Below are positions 1 through 8,104 of a DNA stretch of 42,166 nt, one piece after another. Within the stretch, counting starts at the first letter, position 1, and every line of letters begins with the position of its first letter. The notes under the pieces are model-generated. The model saw nothing but the letters and a program-made list of their open reading frames with translations, had not been told where the DNA came from and did no database searches. The translations under genes and the position numbers were made by a program. Origin of the DNA: JANXXV01 sp038230275 (lineage in GTDB: Bacteria > Acidobacteriota > Terriglobia > Bryobacterales > Bryobacteraceae); NCBI GenBank assembly GCA_038230275.1, contig JBBRNO010000044.1, forward strand, positions 1 through 42,166, read 5' to 3'.

Positions 1-785
1 AACGCGGGCGCGGAAGAAGCCACCGTAACCAACCCAGCCCCCGCACGCAACGCCGATAACCCAGTCATCTCCGCCGCGCCATACTTTCCATGTGCTCCGC
101 CCACCACCAGCACATGTCCGTAGCTTCCCTTGTTGGATTCCTTGGGCCTGGGCAATAGCAAATCGCGAAAATCCGCCGGCTCGGTCACGTGCAGCGTCAC
201 CGCGTCGTATAGCTCGGAAGGGCTGCCAATCGGCCCCACGCGCACCTCGCCCATCCGGTCGCAATTCGGCGCCAGCGCGTGCGCCACCTTCAGTGCAGTA
301 AACGTCACGGTGTAGTCCGCCCGCGCAAACTCGCCCTCGCTGGTGCCGGAATCGCTAGCCATCCCGGAAGGAATATCCACCGCCACCACGCGCGCCAGTG
401 GGAATCCGGCATTGATCTCGCGGATCAGATCGAGAGACCTTCCCCGCGCCCCGCCGCGAAGGCCAGTCCCCAGCAGGGCATCCACCACGATAGTGGCGTT
501 ACGCATGGGCGCCGTGATCTCATCGCCCGGCTCCACCCGGACCACATGGACTTCGCGCGGCGCATACCGCATCCGCAATTGCCGCGCGATCACCAACCCA
601 TCGCCGCCGTTATTCCCCTTGCCGCACAGCACCACGATCCGATGTTCACTCAGCGGCCCGAACCGCTCTGCCATCAGTTCCACCACGCGCGCCGCCGCAT
701 TCTCCATCAACGCCGGTTCCGCCATGCCCAGCTCAATCGTCCGCCGGTCCACTTCCCGCATCTGTGCCGCAGTCAATACTTTCAT
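1..785 (-). CDS. nnr: Bifunctional NAD(P)HX epimerase / dehydratase (NnrE-NnrD), 3' part cut by window edge
   Basis: This enzyme repairs hydrated NAD(P)H: the N-terminal YjeF_N domain epimerises R-NAD(P)HX and the C-terminal carbohydrate-kinase-like domain dehydrates S-NAD(P)HX. Reading the minus strand from ATG at 785-783, the protein begins MKVLTAAQMREVDRRTIE and shows the epimerase motif GKGNNGGDGLV, then VVDALLGTGLRG and VAVDIPSGM. After about 230 residues it enters the dehydratase domain (GHVLVVGGAHGKYGAAEMT, then ALRAGAGLVTV) and runs off the window at base 1, so most of NnrD is missing. Its start overlaps the stop of the upstream channel gene in an ATGA arrangement, so translation is probably coupled. 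The family fusion is common in bacteria. Confidence 0.93.
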   Translation of the reverse strand, partial: MKVLTAAQMREVDRRTIELGMAEPALMENAAARVVELMAERFGPLSEHRIVVLCGKGNNGGDGLVIARQLRMRYAPREVHVVRVEPGDEITAPMRNATIVVDALLGTGLRGGARGRSLDLIREINAGFPLARVVAVDIPSGMASDSGTSEGEFARADYTVTFTALKVAHALAPNCDRMGEVRVGPIGSPSELYDAVTLHVTEPADFRDLLLPRPKESNKGSYGHVLVVGGAHGKYGAAEMTGLSALRAGAGLVTVASSAPA

Positions 786-1792
786 CGGCGCGCCCCCGCC
801 AGCAGTTCTTCCAACTGCCGCAGTTGCCCCGCATCGCCCATCGCAATCAGAAAATCGCCGGCCGCGATCTGAGCATCGGCGTCCGGATTAAACAGCATGG
901 TCCCCTCCGCCTTCCGGATCGCCAGCACGATCACGCCCACCTGCCGCCGCAGTTGAATTTCTCCCAACGATTTCGCCACACAGTCACTGCCCTCGGAAAC
1001 TCGGACCTGTTCCAGACTCACGTTCAGTCCCATGCCCATCGTAGTGAAATCCAGAAACGTAGCCACATGCGGCCGTAGAATGGCCTGCGCCAACCGCGTC
1101 CCCGTAATGTCGTACGGCGCAAATACCGAATCCGCTCCGGCCCGCCGAAACTTCTGTTCCGACCCTTCTTCGCTCACTCGCGCCGAAATGATGAGCTTTG
1201 GATTCAAACCCTTCGCCGAGAGAATGAGAAACAGATTGTCCGCGTCCGTCGAAAGCGTCGCAATCAGCCCCTTCGCGCGTGAAATCCCAAGATCGCGCAA
1301 ATTCTCATCGCGCGACGCATCGCCCAGCACCGCCAGCATCCCGGACTTCATCGCCCGCTCCACCTGATCGTCGTGATTGTCAATCACGATGAACGGCACC
1401 CCGGCCCGCTGCAGCTCATTCGCCGCTCCCCGGCCCACTCGTCCGAACCCGCAAATAATGAAATGGTCGTCTAGTTTGTCAATCATTCGCCTCACCCGGC
1501 GCTTCAAAAAATACTGGCTAAGCTCCAACTCAATAATCGTCTGCGTGGTGGCGCCCACCGCCAGAAACATCGTACTTACACCAAAGAAGATCACGAACGA
1601 ATTGAATACCCTGCCGGCGTGGGTAAGCGGATGGATCTCCGCGTACCCCACCGTAGTAATCGTCATCAACGTCATGTAAAAGGCGTCGAATAGAGGATAG
1701 TCGGCAATCGTCGCGAAGCCCGCCGTACCCAGCGCCAGCACCACGCAGATCGCCAGCAACACACGCAGCAGCCTTACTCTGATATGCTGCAT
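782..1792 (-). CDS. Two-TM potassium channel with cytoplasmic RCK (TrkA-N/TrkA-C) domain
   Basis: A 336-residue inner-membrane ion channel. TM1 lies at about residues 8-28, a pore loop with the filter-like stretch TTVGYAE at 46-52, and TM2 at about 63-85. This is followed by an RCK Rossmann domain with the nucleotide motif GFGRVG (115-120) and a C-terminal TrkA-C ligand domain (about 255-330). The layout is that of MthK/GsuK-type channels in which ligand binding to RCK gates K+ flow. The last filter position is Ala (TVGYA) rather than the canonical Gly of TVGYG, so selectivity could differ. It sits 6 bp after the phosphatase gene and overlaps nnr by 4 bp, so it belongs to the minus-strand run from lpxD. 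Confidence 0.9.
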   Translation of the reverse strand: MQHIRVRLLRVLLAICVVLALGTAGFATIADYPLFDAFYMTLMTITTVGYAEIHPLTHAGRVFNSFVIFFGVSTMFLAVGATTQTIIELELSQYFLKRRVRRMIDKLDDHFIICGFGRVGRGAANELQRAGVPFIVIDNHDDQVERAMKSGMLAVLGDASRDENLRDLGISRAKGLIATLSTDADNLFLILSAKGLNPKLIISARVSEEGSEQKFRRAGADSVFAPYDITGTRLAQAILRPHVATFLDFTTMGMGLNVSLEQVRVSEGSDCVAKSLGEIQLRRQVGVIVLAIRKAEGTMLFNPDADAQIAAGDFLIAMGDAGQLRQLEELLAGARR

Positions 1793-1798
1793 CGGCCC

Positions 1799-3685
1799 TC
1801 AAATTCTCCGCATCAACAGCAGCGTCATATCGTCTTGTAACTCACCGCCGCCAGTCCAACTCTTCACCGCGTCGATGATCATCTTTGCCAGCCTCGCGTC
1901 CTCCAAATGCCCATTCTTCACGACCAGCTCCACCAGCCGGTCTTCGCCAAACATCTCCCCGTATTCGTTCTCCGGTTCGCTGATTCCATCGGTGAAAAAT
2001 ACCAATAGATCCGTCGGCGCAAGGCTTACCCGGCTCTCGTCATACGCCGCGAAATCGAACGCCCCCACCACCATGCCGTTCACCTCCAACCGCGTCGCAC
2101 TGCCGTCATGAATATGAATCGGAGGCAAGTGCCCCGCGTTCGTGTAGGTGAGCGTAGCCGTTGGTTCATCGTAGACGCCAAAGAAAAACGTCGCAAACTT
2201 CTCCGCGGATGTGTGCGCATGCAACTGCTTGTTCATCCGCGAAACCAGCGTGGACGTGGAGCATTCCGGCGATGTTCGCAACAACATGCGGAATGACGAC
2301 TGAATGGTAGCCATCAACAGCGCCGCCGAAATTCCCTTGCCACAGACATCGCCCACCGCAATCGCAATCTTGGTGTCATGCAACTGCTGGTAATCGTAGT
2401 AATCGCCTGAAACCAGCCGCGCCGGATCGCAATGCGCCGTCAGGCACAGCGATTGCATCTTCGGCACAAACTTCGGGTAGAGCTGATTTTGTACTTCCCG
2501 AGCAATCGCCAGTTCGCCGTGCAGCCGCGCCCGCTCTTTCTCCACCTCCACCAGCCGCTCCAGATTCTCGGTCATCTGATTGAAGGAAACCGCCAGCCCT
2601 CCCAGTTGATCCTCTCCGTGCGCTGGAATGCGATGCGAAAAGTCTCCCTTCGTCACCTTCTGCGTCCCTTCGTCCAGATCGTGCACCGCTCCCGTGATGG
2701 TCTGGGTAATGGAGATTCCGACTTTCAAGCCCATCACGCCGGCTATCAGAAACAGAATGGCAACTGAGTAGAAGAGGAACGGAACCAGATCCTCCGCCCA
2801 CGTAATCTTCTGGCTGAACACCTGTCGCAATAGCGCCGACGGACGGGTTAGAACAACAATCGCCCCTTCCCTCTGCGTGCTGGGCGAATCCCAGTCGGCC
2901 AGGGGAACCTTCACAATGGACCATACAGTGACGTCCAGCGCATTCAAGGCGGGTGGAATGCGATTCCTGGATGTGATGCGCAGCGCCGACGGATGCAGCA
3001 GACTCGCCCGCGACGGCTTCAGCCCCTCTAGGATGTTGGTCTCGCCAAGCCCCGGCGCCAGCTCCCCAAGAAATTCACGCGTAATTGGGAACGTTACAGT
3101 AATCGTTTCGCTGTTGCGCCGGATGCGGGTCCATCCGGAAAGCAGTCCGTTCTTGATTACCAGCCCGGTGTTCTCCGGCCAGTCGGCCTTGGGCGGGTCA
3201 ATCGCCACCTTCGCCGGAAACTGCCACGGATTGTCGCCCTGCACCGTGATCTCCACCCCGGGATACCGCGCCTGCAAATACGGCCCAACGCCGCTTACCC
3301 ACTCATCGCGCTGCGAATCGCCTTGCAGCAGAAACTCTGCCGTAGACCGTAAAGCTTCAATCCGCCGGTCTAACTCAGAGGTCACCAGATAGGTGGATAA
3401 CTGCCCCGCCACCAGGTAGGCGCCCAGCGCCAGCAGCGTGGTGATCAGGATAAAAGGAACCACTGCGATGAAAAAGTAAGCCACGATCAAGCGGTTCCGC
3501 AGCCGCCAGATTGATTTCCGAACCACCTCGCGTGAAATCCGGATTGCACTCCATGCGCCAAGCAAGATGACCAGATACTTCAGCAATCCCAGCCAGATGC
3601 TTCCTGCCGCCAGGAAGCTCAGCGCAAAGTAAAACGCGAGCAAAACCGCGAACGCAATCTCAACCCGGCCAATGTGGAGTTTCAT
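1799..3685 (-). CDS. Membrane-bound SpoIIE/RsbU-type PP2C serine phosphatase with HAMP domain
   Basis: 628 residues. Several N-terminal hydrophobic segments (about residues 8-45 and 68-95) are followed by a periplasmic sensor-like region. Another TM at about 300-322 (LVPFLFYSVAILFLIAGVMG) leads into a HAMP linker with a short coiled coil (LERLVEVEKERARLHGEL). The PP2C_SIG catalytic domain covers about 390-628. Metal-binding acidic motifs are visible: VSGDYYDY, AVGDVCGKG, FFTDGISE and LQDDMT. Such phosphatases usually dephosphorylate an anti-anti-sigma factor (STAS protein) in response to an envelope signal. No STAS or anti-sigma gene is adjacent, so the target is unknown. The ATG lies 21 bp after the LOG-family stop, consistent with one operon. 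Confidence 0.92.
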   Translation of the reverse strand: MKLHIGRVEIAFAVLLAFYFALSFLAAGSIWLGLLKYLVILLGAWSAIRISREVVRKSIWRLRNRLIVAYFFIAVVPFILITTLLALGAYLVAGQLSTYLVTSELDRRIEALRSTAEFLLQGDSQRDEWVSGVGPYLQARYPGVEITVQGDNPWQFPAKVAIDPPKADWPENTGLVIKNGLLSGWTRIRRNSETITVTFPITREFLGELAPGLGETNILEGLKPSRASLLHPSALRITSRNRIPPALNALDVTVWSIVKVPLADWDSPSTQREGAIVVLTRPSALLRQVFSQKITWAEDLVPFLFYSVAILFLIAGVMGLKVGISITQTITGAVHDLDEGTQKVTKGDFSHRIPAHGEDQLGGLAVSFNQMTENLERLVEVEKERARLHGELAIAREVQNQLYPKFVPKMQSLCLTAHCDPARLVSGDYYDYQQLHDTKIAIAVGDVCGKGISAALLMATIQSSFRMLLRTSPECSTSTLVSRMNKQLHAHTSAEKFATFFFGVYDEPTATLTYTNAGHLPPIHIHDGSATRLEVNGMVVGAFDFAAYDESRVSLAPTDLLVFFTDGISEPENEYGEMFGEDRLVELVVKNGHLEDARLAKMIIDAVKSWTGGGELQDDMTLLLMRRI

Positions 3686-3706
3686 CCAATCCCCCGGGAC
3701 ATGACA

Positions 3707-4504
3707 CTAAATTCGCGACTTGGCGATGGATGGCGTTTGCGGGGCCGGCTCGTTGTAAGGCCCTTCCGGTTCCAGGTAATACTTCGTGAGCCCGTCCTGC
3801 AGCAGCTTCAAGGCACTCTGCGGATCGTCCGCAAATGCGAAAAGATCCATGTCCTCCGCACTGATCACACCGTGTTTCACCAGCGCCTCGAAGTTGATCA
3901 CTTCCTTCCAGAACTCCGGCCCGTACAGCACAGTGACAATCTTGTTCTCCAGCTTCTGCGTCTGCGCCAGCGTCAGAATCTCCATCAATTCATCCAGCGT
4001 CCCGAAGCCGCCCGGAAAGATCACCAGCGCTTTCGCCAGATAGGCGAACCAAAACTTGCGCATGAAGAAGTAGTGGAATTCGAACGACAAATCCGGAGTG
4101 ATGTACGGGTTCGGCCACTGCTCAAACGGCAATCCGATATTCAGACCAATCGTCTTCCCGTTTGCATCGCTCGCGCCCCGGTTGGCGGCCTCCATAATGC
4201 CTGGCCCTCCACCGGTACATACCACGAACCTTCGCGTATTATCCGGCAGCGCGTCAGACCACAGTGTGAATAGCCGCGCCAGTTCCCGCGCGTCGTTGTA
4301 ATACCGCCCCAACGGCCCCGCTTCGTTTATCCGCGCAGAACCGAAGAACACAATCGTGTCCTGCACCTTTTCACCCTGAAATTGCGAAAGCGGTTGCAGA
4401 TATTCAGACAGGATCCGGATCGCCCGCGCGTCCGGGCTATCCACGAATTCCTCGTTCTTATACGCAACGGGAACGCGATGGTGATTTTCAGAGAAGTCGG
4501 ACAC
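3707..4504 (-). CDS. LOG family protein (TIGR00730 Rossmann fold, lysine-decarboxylase-like)
   Basis: 265 residues. The family includes cytokinin riboside 5'-monophosphate phosphoribohydrolases (LOG) and nucleotide-pyrophosphate-cleaving relatives such as PpnN. The two signature stretches are present: GGGPGIMEAANRG (about 98-110) and PGGFGTLDE (164-172), the second carrying the catalytic glutamate region. The start is a GTG at 4504-4502, chosen because a GGAG sits about 9 nt upstream, inside the end of lpxD. The lpxD stop is 6 bp away. The actual substrate in this organism is not shown by sequence; a nucleotide 5'-monophosphate hydrolase role is inference from the family. Confidence 0.9.
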   Translation of the reverse strand: MSDFSENHHRVPVAYKNEEFVDSPDARAIRILSEYLQPLSQFQGEKVQDTIVFFGSARINEAGPLGRYYNDARELARLFTLWSDALPDNTRRFVVCTGGGPGIMEAANRGASDANGKTIGLNIGLPFEQWPNPYITPDLSFEFHYFFMRKFWFAYLAKALVIFPGGFGTLDELMEILTLAQTQKLENKIVTVLYGPEFWKEVINFEALVKHGVISAEDMDLFAFADDPQSALKLLQDGLTKYYLEPEGPYNEPAPQTPSIAKSRI

Positions 4505-4510
4505 TGCGGT

Positions 4511-5539
4511 TTACTCCGGCGGCGCGGATTCCAGTTCCTGCACGCGCTTTTGCAATTGTCGCACTGTCTTTAACAAATCCGGCAATTTCTGAAACGCAGT
4601 GATCGCCCGCAGCCAGTCTTTGTTATCGAACGCCGGGCTGCCGGAAATGATGGACCCGGCCGCCACGTCCCCGCCAATCCCGCTCTGCGCATAAACAATT
4701 ACGTTGTCGTGAATGGTCAGATGCCCCGAAACACCTACCTGCCCGGCCAGCAAGACGTTTTTTTCTAAAATCGAGCTGCCCGCCAGTCCAGTCTGTGCAC
4801 AAATGATGTTGTCTTCGCCCACCACCGACGCGTGCCCAATCTGCACCAGGCTGTCGATCTTGGCTCCCCGCTTCACCCGCGTCTCGCCCATCGTCGCCCG
4901 GTCCACCGAACTCAACGTCTGAATCTCGACATCGTCTTCCAGCACCGTAATGCCCGACTGCACAATCTTCTGATGCGCTCCATCCTTGCGCTTGGCGAAC
5001 CCGTAGCCATCGCCGCCAATCACCACACCGTTTTGCAGGATCACGCGGTGGCCAATCCGGCAAAACTCCCGCACGGCCGTATGGGAATGCGCCAGGAAAT
5101 CGTCACCGATCTCCGCGCCTTCATAGATCACCGCATGGGGATGCAGCACCGCATTCCGGCCTAGTTTCACCCGCGCACCCACCACCGCGAACGGCCCAAT
5201 CGAGGCGTTCTCACCCACTTCCGCCGTCGGATCTACAAACGCCAGCGGATGAATTCCGGGCCCTGGTACTGGCGGCTGATAAAACAAAGCCAGCGCGCGC
5301 GCAAAATCCAGATAAGGATTCGCGGAAATCAAAGTGGCAATCGGCAGATCCGGCAGCGGGTTCGAAACCAGAATCGCCGCCGCCCGCGTGTTCTTCACCT
5401 TGGGCGCATACTTCGGATTGGCCAGAAACGTAACCTGCCCCGGCCCCGCCTGTTCCATCCCGGCCACTCCGGAAATCTCAAGGCCGCCGTCCCCGTGAAG
5501 GGCACATCCCAAGGCATCTGCCAGATCGCTAAGTTTCAT
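4511..5539 (-). CDS. lpxD: UDP-3-O-(3-hydroxyacyl)glucosamine N-acyltransferase LpxD
   Basis: Third step of lipid A synthesis: N-acylation of UDP-3-O-acylglucosamine using acyl-ACP. The 342-residue product has an N-terminal uridine-binding domain (MKLSDLADALG) and a long left-handed beta-helix of hexapeptide repeats from about residue 100 to 310. The catalytic-histidine segment VQIGHASVVGEDN is followed by AQTGLAGSS, as in the family. The start at 5539 gives the normal family N-terminus; an in-frame ATG at 5581 would add 14 atypical residues and overlap the YHS gene. No strong Shine-Dalgarno is visible before 5539. It shows the cell has an LPS-type outer membrane and opens the minus-strand run lpxD-LOG-phosphatase-channel-nnr. 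Confidence 0.95.
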   Translation of the reverse strand: MKLSDLADALGCALHGDGGLEISGVAGMEQAGPGQVTFLANPKYAPKVKNTRAAAILVSNPLPDLPIATLISANPYLDFARALALFYQPPVPGPGIHPLAFVDPTAEVGENASIGPFAVVGARVKLGRNAVLHPHAVIYEGAEIGDDFLAHSHTAVREFCRIGHRVILQNGVVIGGDGYGFAKRKDGAHQKIVQSGITVLEDDVEIQTLSSVDRATMGETRVKRGAKIDSLVQIGHASVVGEDNIICAQTGLAGSSILEKNVLLAGQVGVSGHLTIHDNVIVYAQSGIGGDVAAGSIISGSPAFDNKDWLRAITAFQKLPDLLKTVRQLQKRVQELESAPPE

Positions 5540-5556
5540 TGAATTTGTTTTAAACA

Positions 5557-5823
5557 CTACCCACGGAACTTGGCGCGGCACTCCACCGAGCAGAAATGCA
5601 CTACCGTCCCGCCAACCGACTTCTTAACCGACGTTGCCGTGGAAACAAAAGTGCCACAAACCGGATCTTTCTTTAGCTCTCCACCGGCCGGAACCGAAGC
5701 AGGCTGTTCTGGGCGCGGAGGGGCAAACCAGGCGCCGAAGCCTTTCATCAAAACCCCAGCCACCATCCTGACAACGGAAATCAGAATGACGGTGGTAATC
5801 AGGTAAAAGAGGAAGCGAAACAT
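5557..5823 (-). CDS. Small membrane-anchored YHS-like (metal-binding) protein
   Basis: 88 residues starting MFRFLFYLITTVILISVV, a single N-terminal TM segment, then a Pro-rich linker. The C-terminal domain contains DPVCGTFVSTATS and HFCSVECRAKFRG. The DPVCG...FCSxxCxxxF pattern is that of YHS/TRASH domains, which bind metal ions through cysteines. The start at 5823 is preferred because upstream codons in frame encode only Arg/Ser-rich low-complexity sequence. It lies 17 bp before lpxD on the same strand. Function is unknown beyond likely metal binding at the cytoplasmic membrane. Confidence 0.75.
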   Translation of the reverse strand: MFRFLFYLITTVILISVVRMVAGVLMKGFGAWFAPPRPEQPASVPAGGELKKDPVCGTFVSTATSVKKSVGGTVVHFCSVECRAKFRG

Positions 5824-5884
5824 GAGGAAGGGCGGGCCGTCACGGAAGCAAGTGGCAGCCCGCCACGAAATTAAGACTGGAGAC

Positions 5885-7051
5885 TTACTTCTTCTTAGCC
5901 GGCGGCGCGGCCTTCTTCGGTGCCGGCGCATTCGGATTTCGATATTCGGTGTCGATCTTAGCGCCCATCGCCTGCAACATGCCCTTGGCGGATTCCGCAA
6001 ATGGCCCATCCGGCTTCAGTTCCAGGTACTTCTGGAATTCCTTATCGGTACCGTCCGGGAAGTTCGTTTTTCCGTCGGCACTGATGGTCGCCTTCGCCGT
6101 CATGCACATCGCTTTCTGATAGTGCGCGTCAGCGTAGTTCGCATCCGCGGCAATCGCCTTATCGAATGCTTCGCAAGCCGGCACAAGCTGATTCGAATTC
6201 ACCAGCACCGCGCCCATATTGTAGTAGTAGCGGCCTGCGTTCGGTGCATCCAGCTCCACTGCCTTGTTCAATTCCGCCTGCATCTCCGGGAACTTGTTCA
6301 TTCTGGCCAGCGCTAATGCATAGTTATTGTGATAGCTGGCATCAGTCGGCTGCAGCTCAATCGCTTTCTGATAAGATTCCGCGGCTTTGTTCAATGCAGC
6401 ATCTTTCTCGGCCCCGGTCTTGGTCTTCGCCAACTCCGAATAAACCTCCGCCAGATTGCCCCAGATCACGTTCTGCTTCGGGTCCATTTCCGCGGCTTTG
6501 TTGAACGCCGTCACCGCCACGTCAAATTGCTTGGTCTTCAGCGCTTCCATGCCCTGATTGAAGGAATCGTTCAAGTCCTTGTTCTTCTTCATGGCGCCGG
6601 CGCGCTCTTTTATCTGCTTTTCCAGCGCCGCCTTCTGCTCCGGCGTCATATCGCGAGCCTGCTCCGGCGGCAACGTCCCGGCTTCCACCGCTTTCGCCTG
6701 CGCCTCGCCCTTCGCCTTCTGGCCTTGCAGGTCGAAGTTTACCGGCAGCGGATCGCCCAGCCTCGTTCTCACATTGTCAACGGAGTCCCGTTCCTTGCCA
6801 TCCACCACCAGTGTGATCTTGTAGGTCCCAAGCGGCAGGCCGGCGTGGAAATAATCGCCTTTCTTCTTGGTCTTTACCTGATAGTGGCCTTTGATGTCCT
6901 TGCGGTCGATGTTGATCACCGCGTCCTTCAGCGGCTGGCCGTCTTCGCCTTTCACATTGCCCTCAAGGGACGATGTTTGCGCCATCGCGCTGCCCGTAAA
7001 CGTAAATAAACACAGGGCCAAGCCTGGCAGGTATTGTTTGATAACTCTCAT
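5885..7051 (-). CDS. Exported carboxypeptidase-regulatory-like + TPR protein
   Basis: 388 residues. There is a clear Sec signal peptide (about 1-24, ending GSAMA before QTSS). A beta-sandwich domain of the carboxypeptidase regulatory/CNA-B type covers about 27-110 (SLEGNVKGEDGQPLKDAVI, LPLGTYKITLVVDGK). A charged helical linker and several TPR units follow at about 155-345 (FNKAAEMDP, YQKAIELQPTD, FDKAIAADANYADA). The tail is Lys/Ala/Pro-rich (PAPKKAAPPAKKK). The start at 7051 is fixed by a strong AGGAGGT 10 nt upstream (7062-7068); the longer frame to 7156 would bury the signal peptide. Probably a periplasmic or surface scaffolding protein; no partner is known. Confidence 0.85.
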   Translation of the reverse strand: MRVIKQYLPGLALCLFTFTGSAMAQTSSLEGNVKGEDGQPLKDAVINIDRKDIKGHYQVKTKKKGDYFHAGLPLGTYKITLVVDGKERDSVDNVRTRLGDPLPVNFDLQGQKAKGEAQAKAVEAGTLPPEQARDMTPEQKAALEKQIKERAGAMKKNKDLNDSFNQGMEALKTKQFDVAVTAFNKAAEMDPKQNVIWGNLAEVYSELAKTKTGAEKDAALNKAAESYQKAIELQPTDASYHNNYALALARMNKFPEMQAELNKAVELDAPNAGRYYYNMGAVLVNSNQLVPACEAFDKAIAADANYADAHYQKAMCMTAKATISADGKTNFPDGTDKEFQKYLELKPDGPFAESAKGMLQAMGAKIDTEYRNPNAPAPKKAAPPAKKK

Positions 7052-7213
7052 AGGGTTTCGGACCTCCTCAACTTCACTGGCGATCTGCAAGATCCAGAAT
7101 ACTATATCCAATCCGCAATCACTATTGTGACGTATCCTTTTCGAGCTGTGTTGCATCCAAGGTTGTGTAGAATGTTAAGAGTACCTAATCTAAGGGGTGG
7201 TTCCAGTCTTCCC

Positions 7214-8065
7214 ATGCGCGCGCTAGCTGCCGGTCTGTTTCTAATTTTGGGTATTTCGGCGGGCCAGACAGCCGATCTCCAACACGCTGACCACCTCTAC
7301 GAACGCACGCAATACGCCGCTTCTCTGAAGGTTCTCCTCGCGCTACCCCCTACCGCACCGGTCTACGAAGCCATCGGCAAGAACTACTTCATGATGGGCG
7401 AATTCAAAAAGGCCCAGGAGCAGTTCGAAAAAGCCATCGCCGCCGATCCTGCCAATTCCGCCTACCATCACTGGCTTGGCAAGAGCTACGGGCGCCGAGC
7501 CGAAACGTCGTCCTTCGTAACCGCTCCGGGTTACGCCTCTAAGGCGAGGCAAAGTTTTGAAAAAGCTATCGCGCTGGATCCCAGGAACAAGGAAGCCATC
7601 AACGATCTGTTCGAATACTACGTCGAGGCCCCCGGGTTCTTGGGTGGCGGCCTGGATAAAGCTGATGTACTGTCCAAGACCATCGGCGCACTGGACGCCG
7701 CCGAATATCAATATGCTCTTGCCATCATTGCCGAGCACCGAAAGGAATTCGGTACCGCCGAGCAGCACCTCCGGCGGGCGCTGGATATTGCGCCGCGGCA
7801 GGTGGGCCGCGTCATTGATCTAGCCAAGTTCCTGGCTAAGCTGGGCAGGACACAGGAAAGCGACGCCCTATTCCAACAGGCGGAAAAATTTGCGCCCGAC
7901 GATCCAAAGCTGCTCTTTGCCAGAGCCGATACCTACATCAAGAGCAAACGGAATCTGGAAGCGGCAAAGGCTCTGCTGGAACGCTACCTGAAGGCGGCGC
8001 TCACCCCGGACGACCCTCCGCGCGAAGAGGCGCAAAAGCTTCTCAAGATCGCCAGCGGCGCCTGA
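7214..8065 (+). CDS. Exported TPR protein
   Basis: 283 residues starting at ATG 7214 with a Sec signal peptide (MRALAAGLFLILGISAGQTA). TPR-like repeats follow: HADHLYERTQYAASLKVLL, EFKKAQEQFEKAIAADPANSA, ARQSFEKAIALDPRNKEA, EQHLRRALDIAP and SDALFQQAEKFAPDD. An in-frame ATG at 7034 exists but would place about 60 atypical residues before the signal peptide. An AAGGGGTGG lies rather far upstream (about 15 nt). The gene is divergent from the exported TPR gene at 7051 and 39 bp before the FtsX-type permease. Role unknown; probably protein-protein interaction in the periplasm. Confidence 0.85.
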   Translation: MRALAAGLFLILGISAGQTADLQHADHLYERTQYAASLKVLLALPPTAPVYEAIGKNYFMMGEFKKAQEQFEKAIAADPANSAYHHWLGKSYGRRAETSSFVTAPGYASKARQSFEKAIALDPRNKEAINDLFEYYVEAPGFLGGGLDKADVLSKTIGALDAAEYQYALAIIAEHRKEFGTAEQHLRRALDIAPRQVGRVIDLAKFLAKLGRTQESDALFQQAEKFAPDDPKLLFARADTYIKSKRNLEAAKALLERYLKAALTPDDPPREEAQKLLKIASGA

Positions 8066-8104
8066 CATGCCGCTCTGTTTCCGCGGGTGTCGCTGAATAG
8101 TCTC

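Noticed and set aside
7151..7173. Sigma-70 promoter TTGCAT...TAGAAT before the TPR gene at 7214
   Set aside because: The spacer is 11 bp; the TAGAAT alone is not sufficient evidence.
7034..7213. Longer N-terminus for the TPR protein at 7214
   Set aside because: It would precede a clear signal peptide and overlap the divergent gene's leader.
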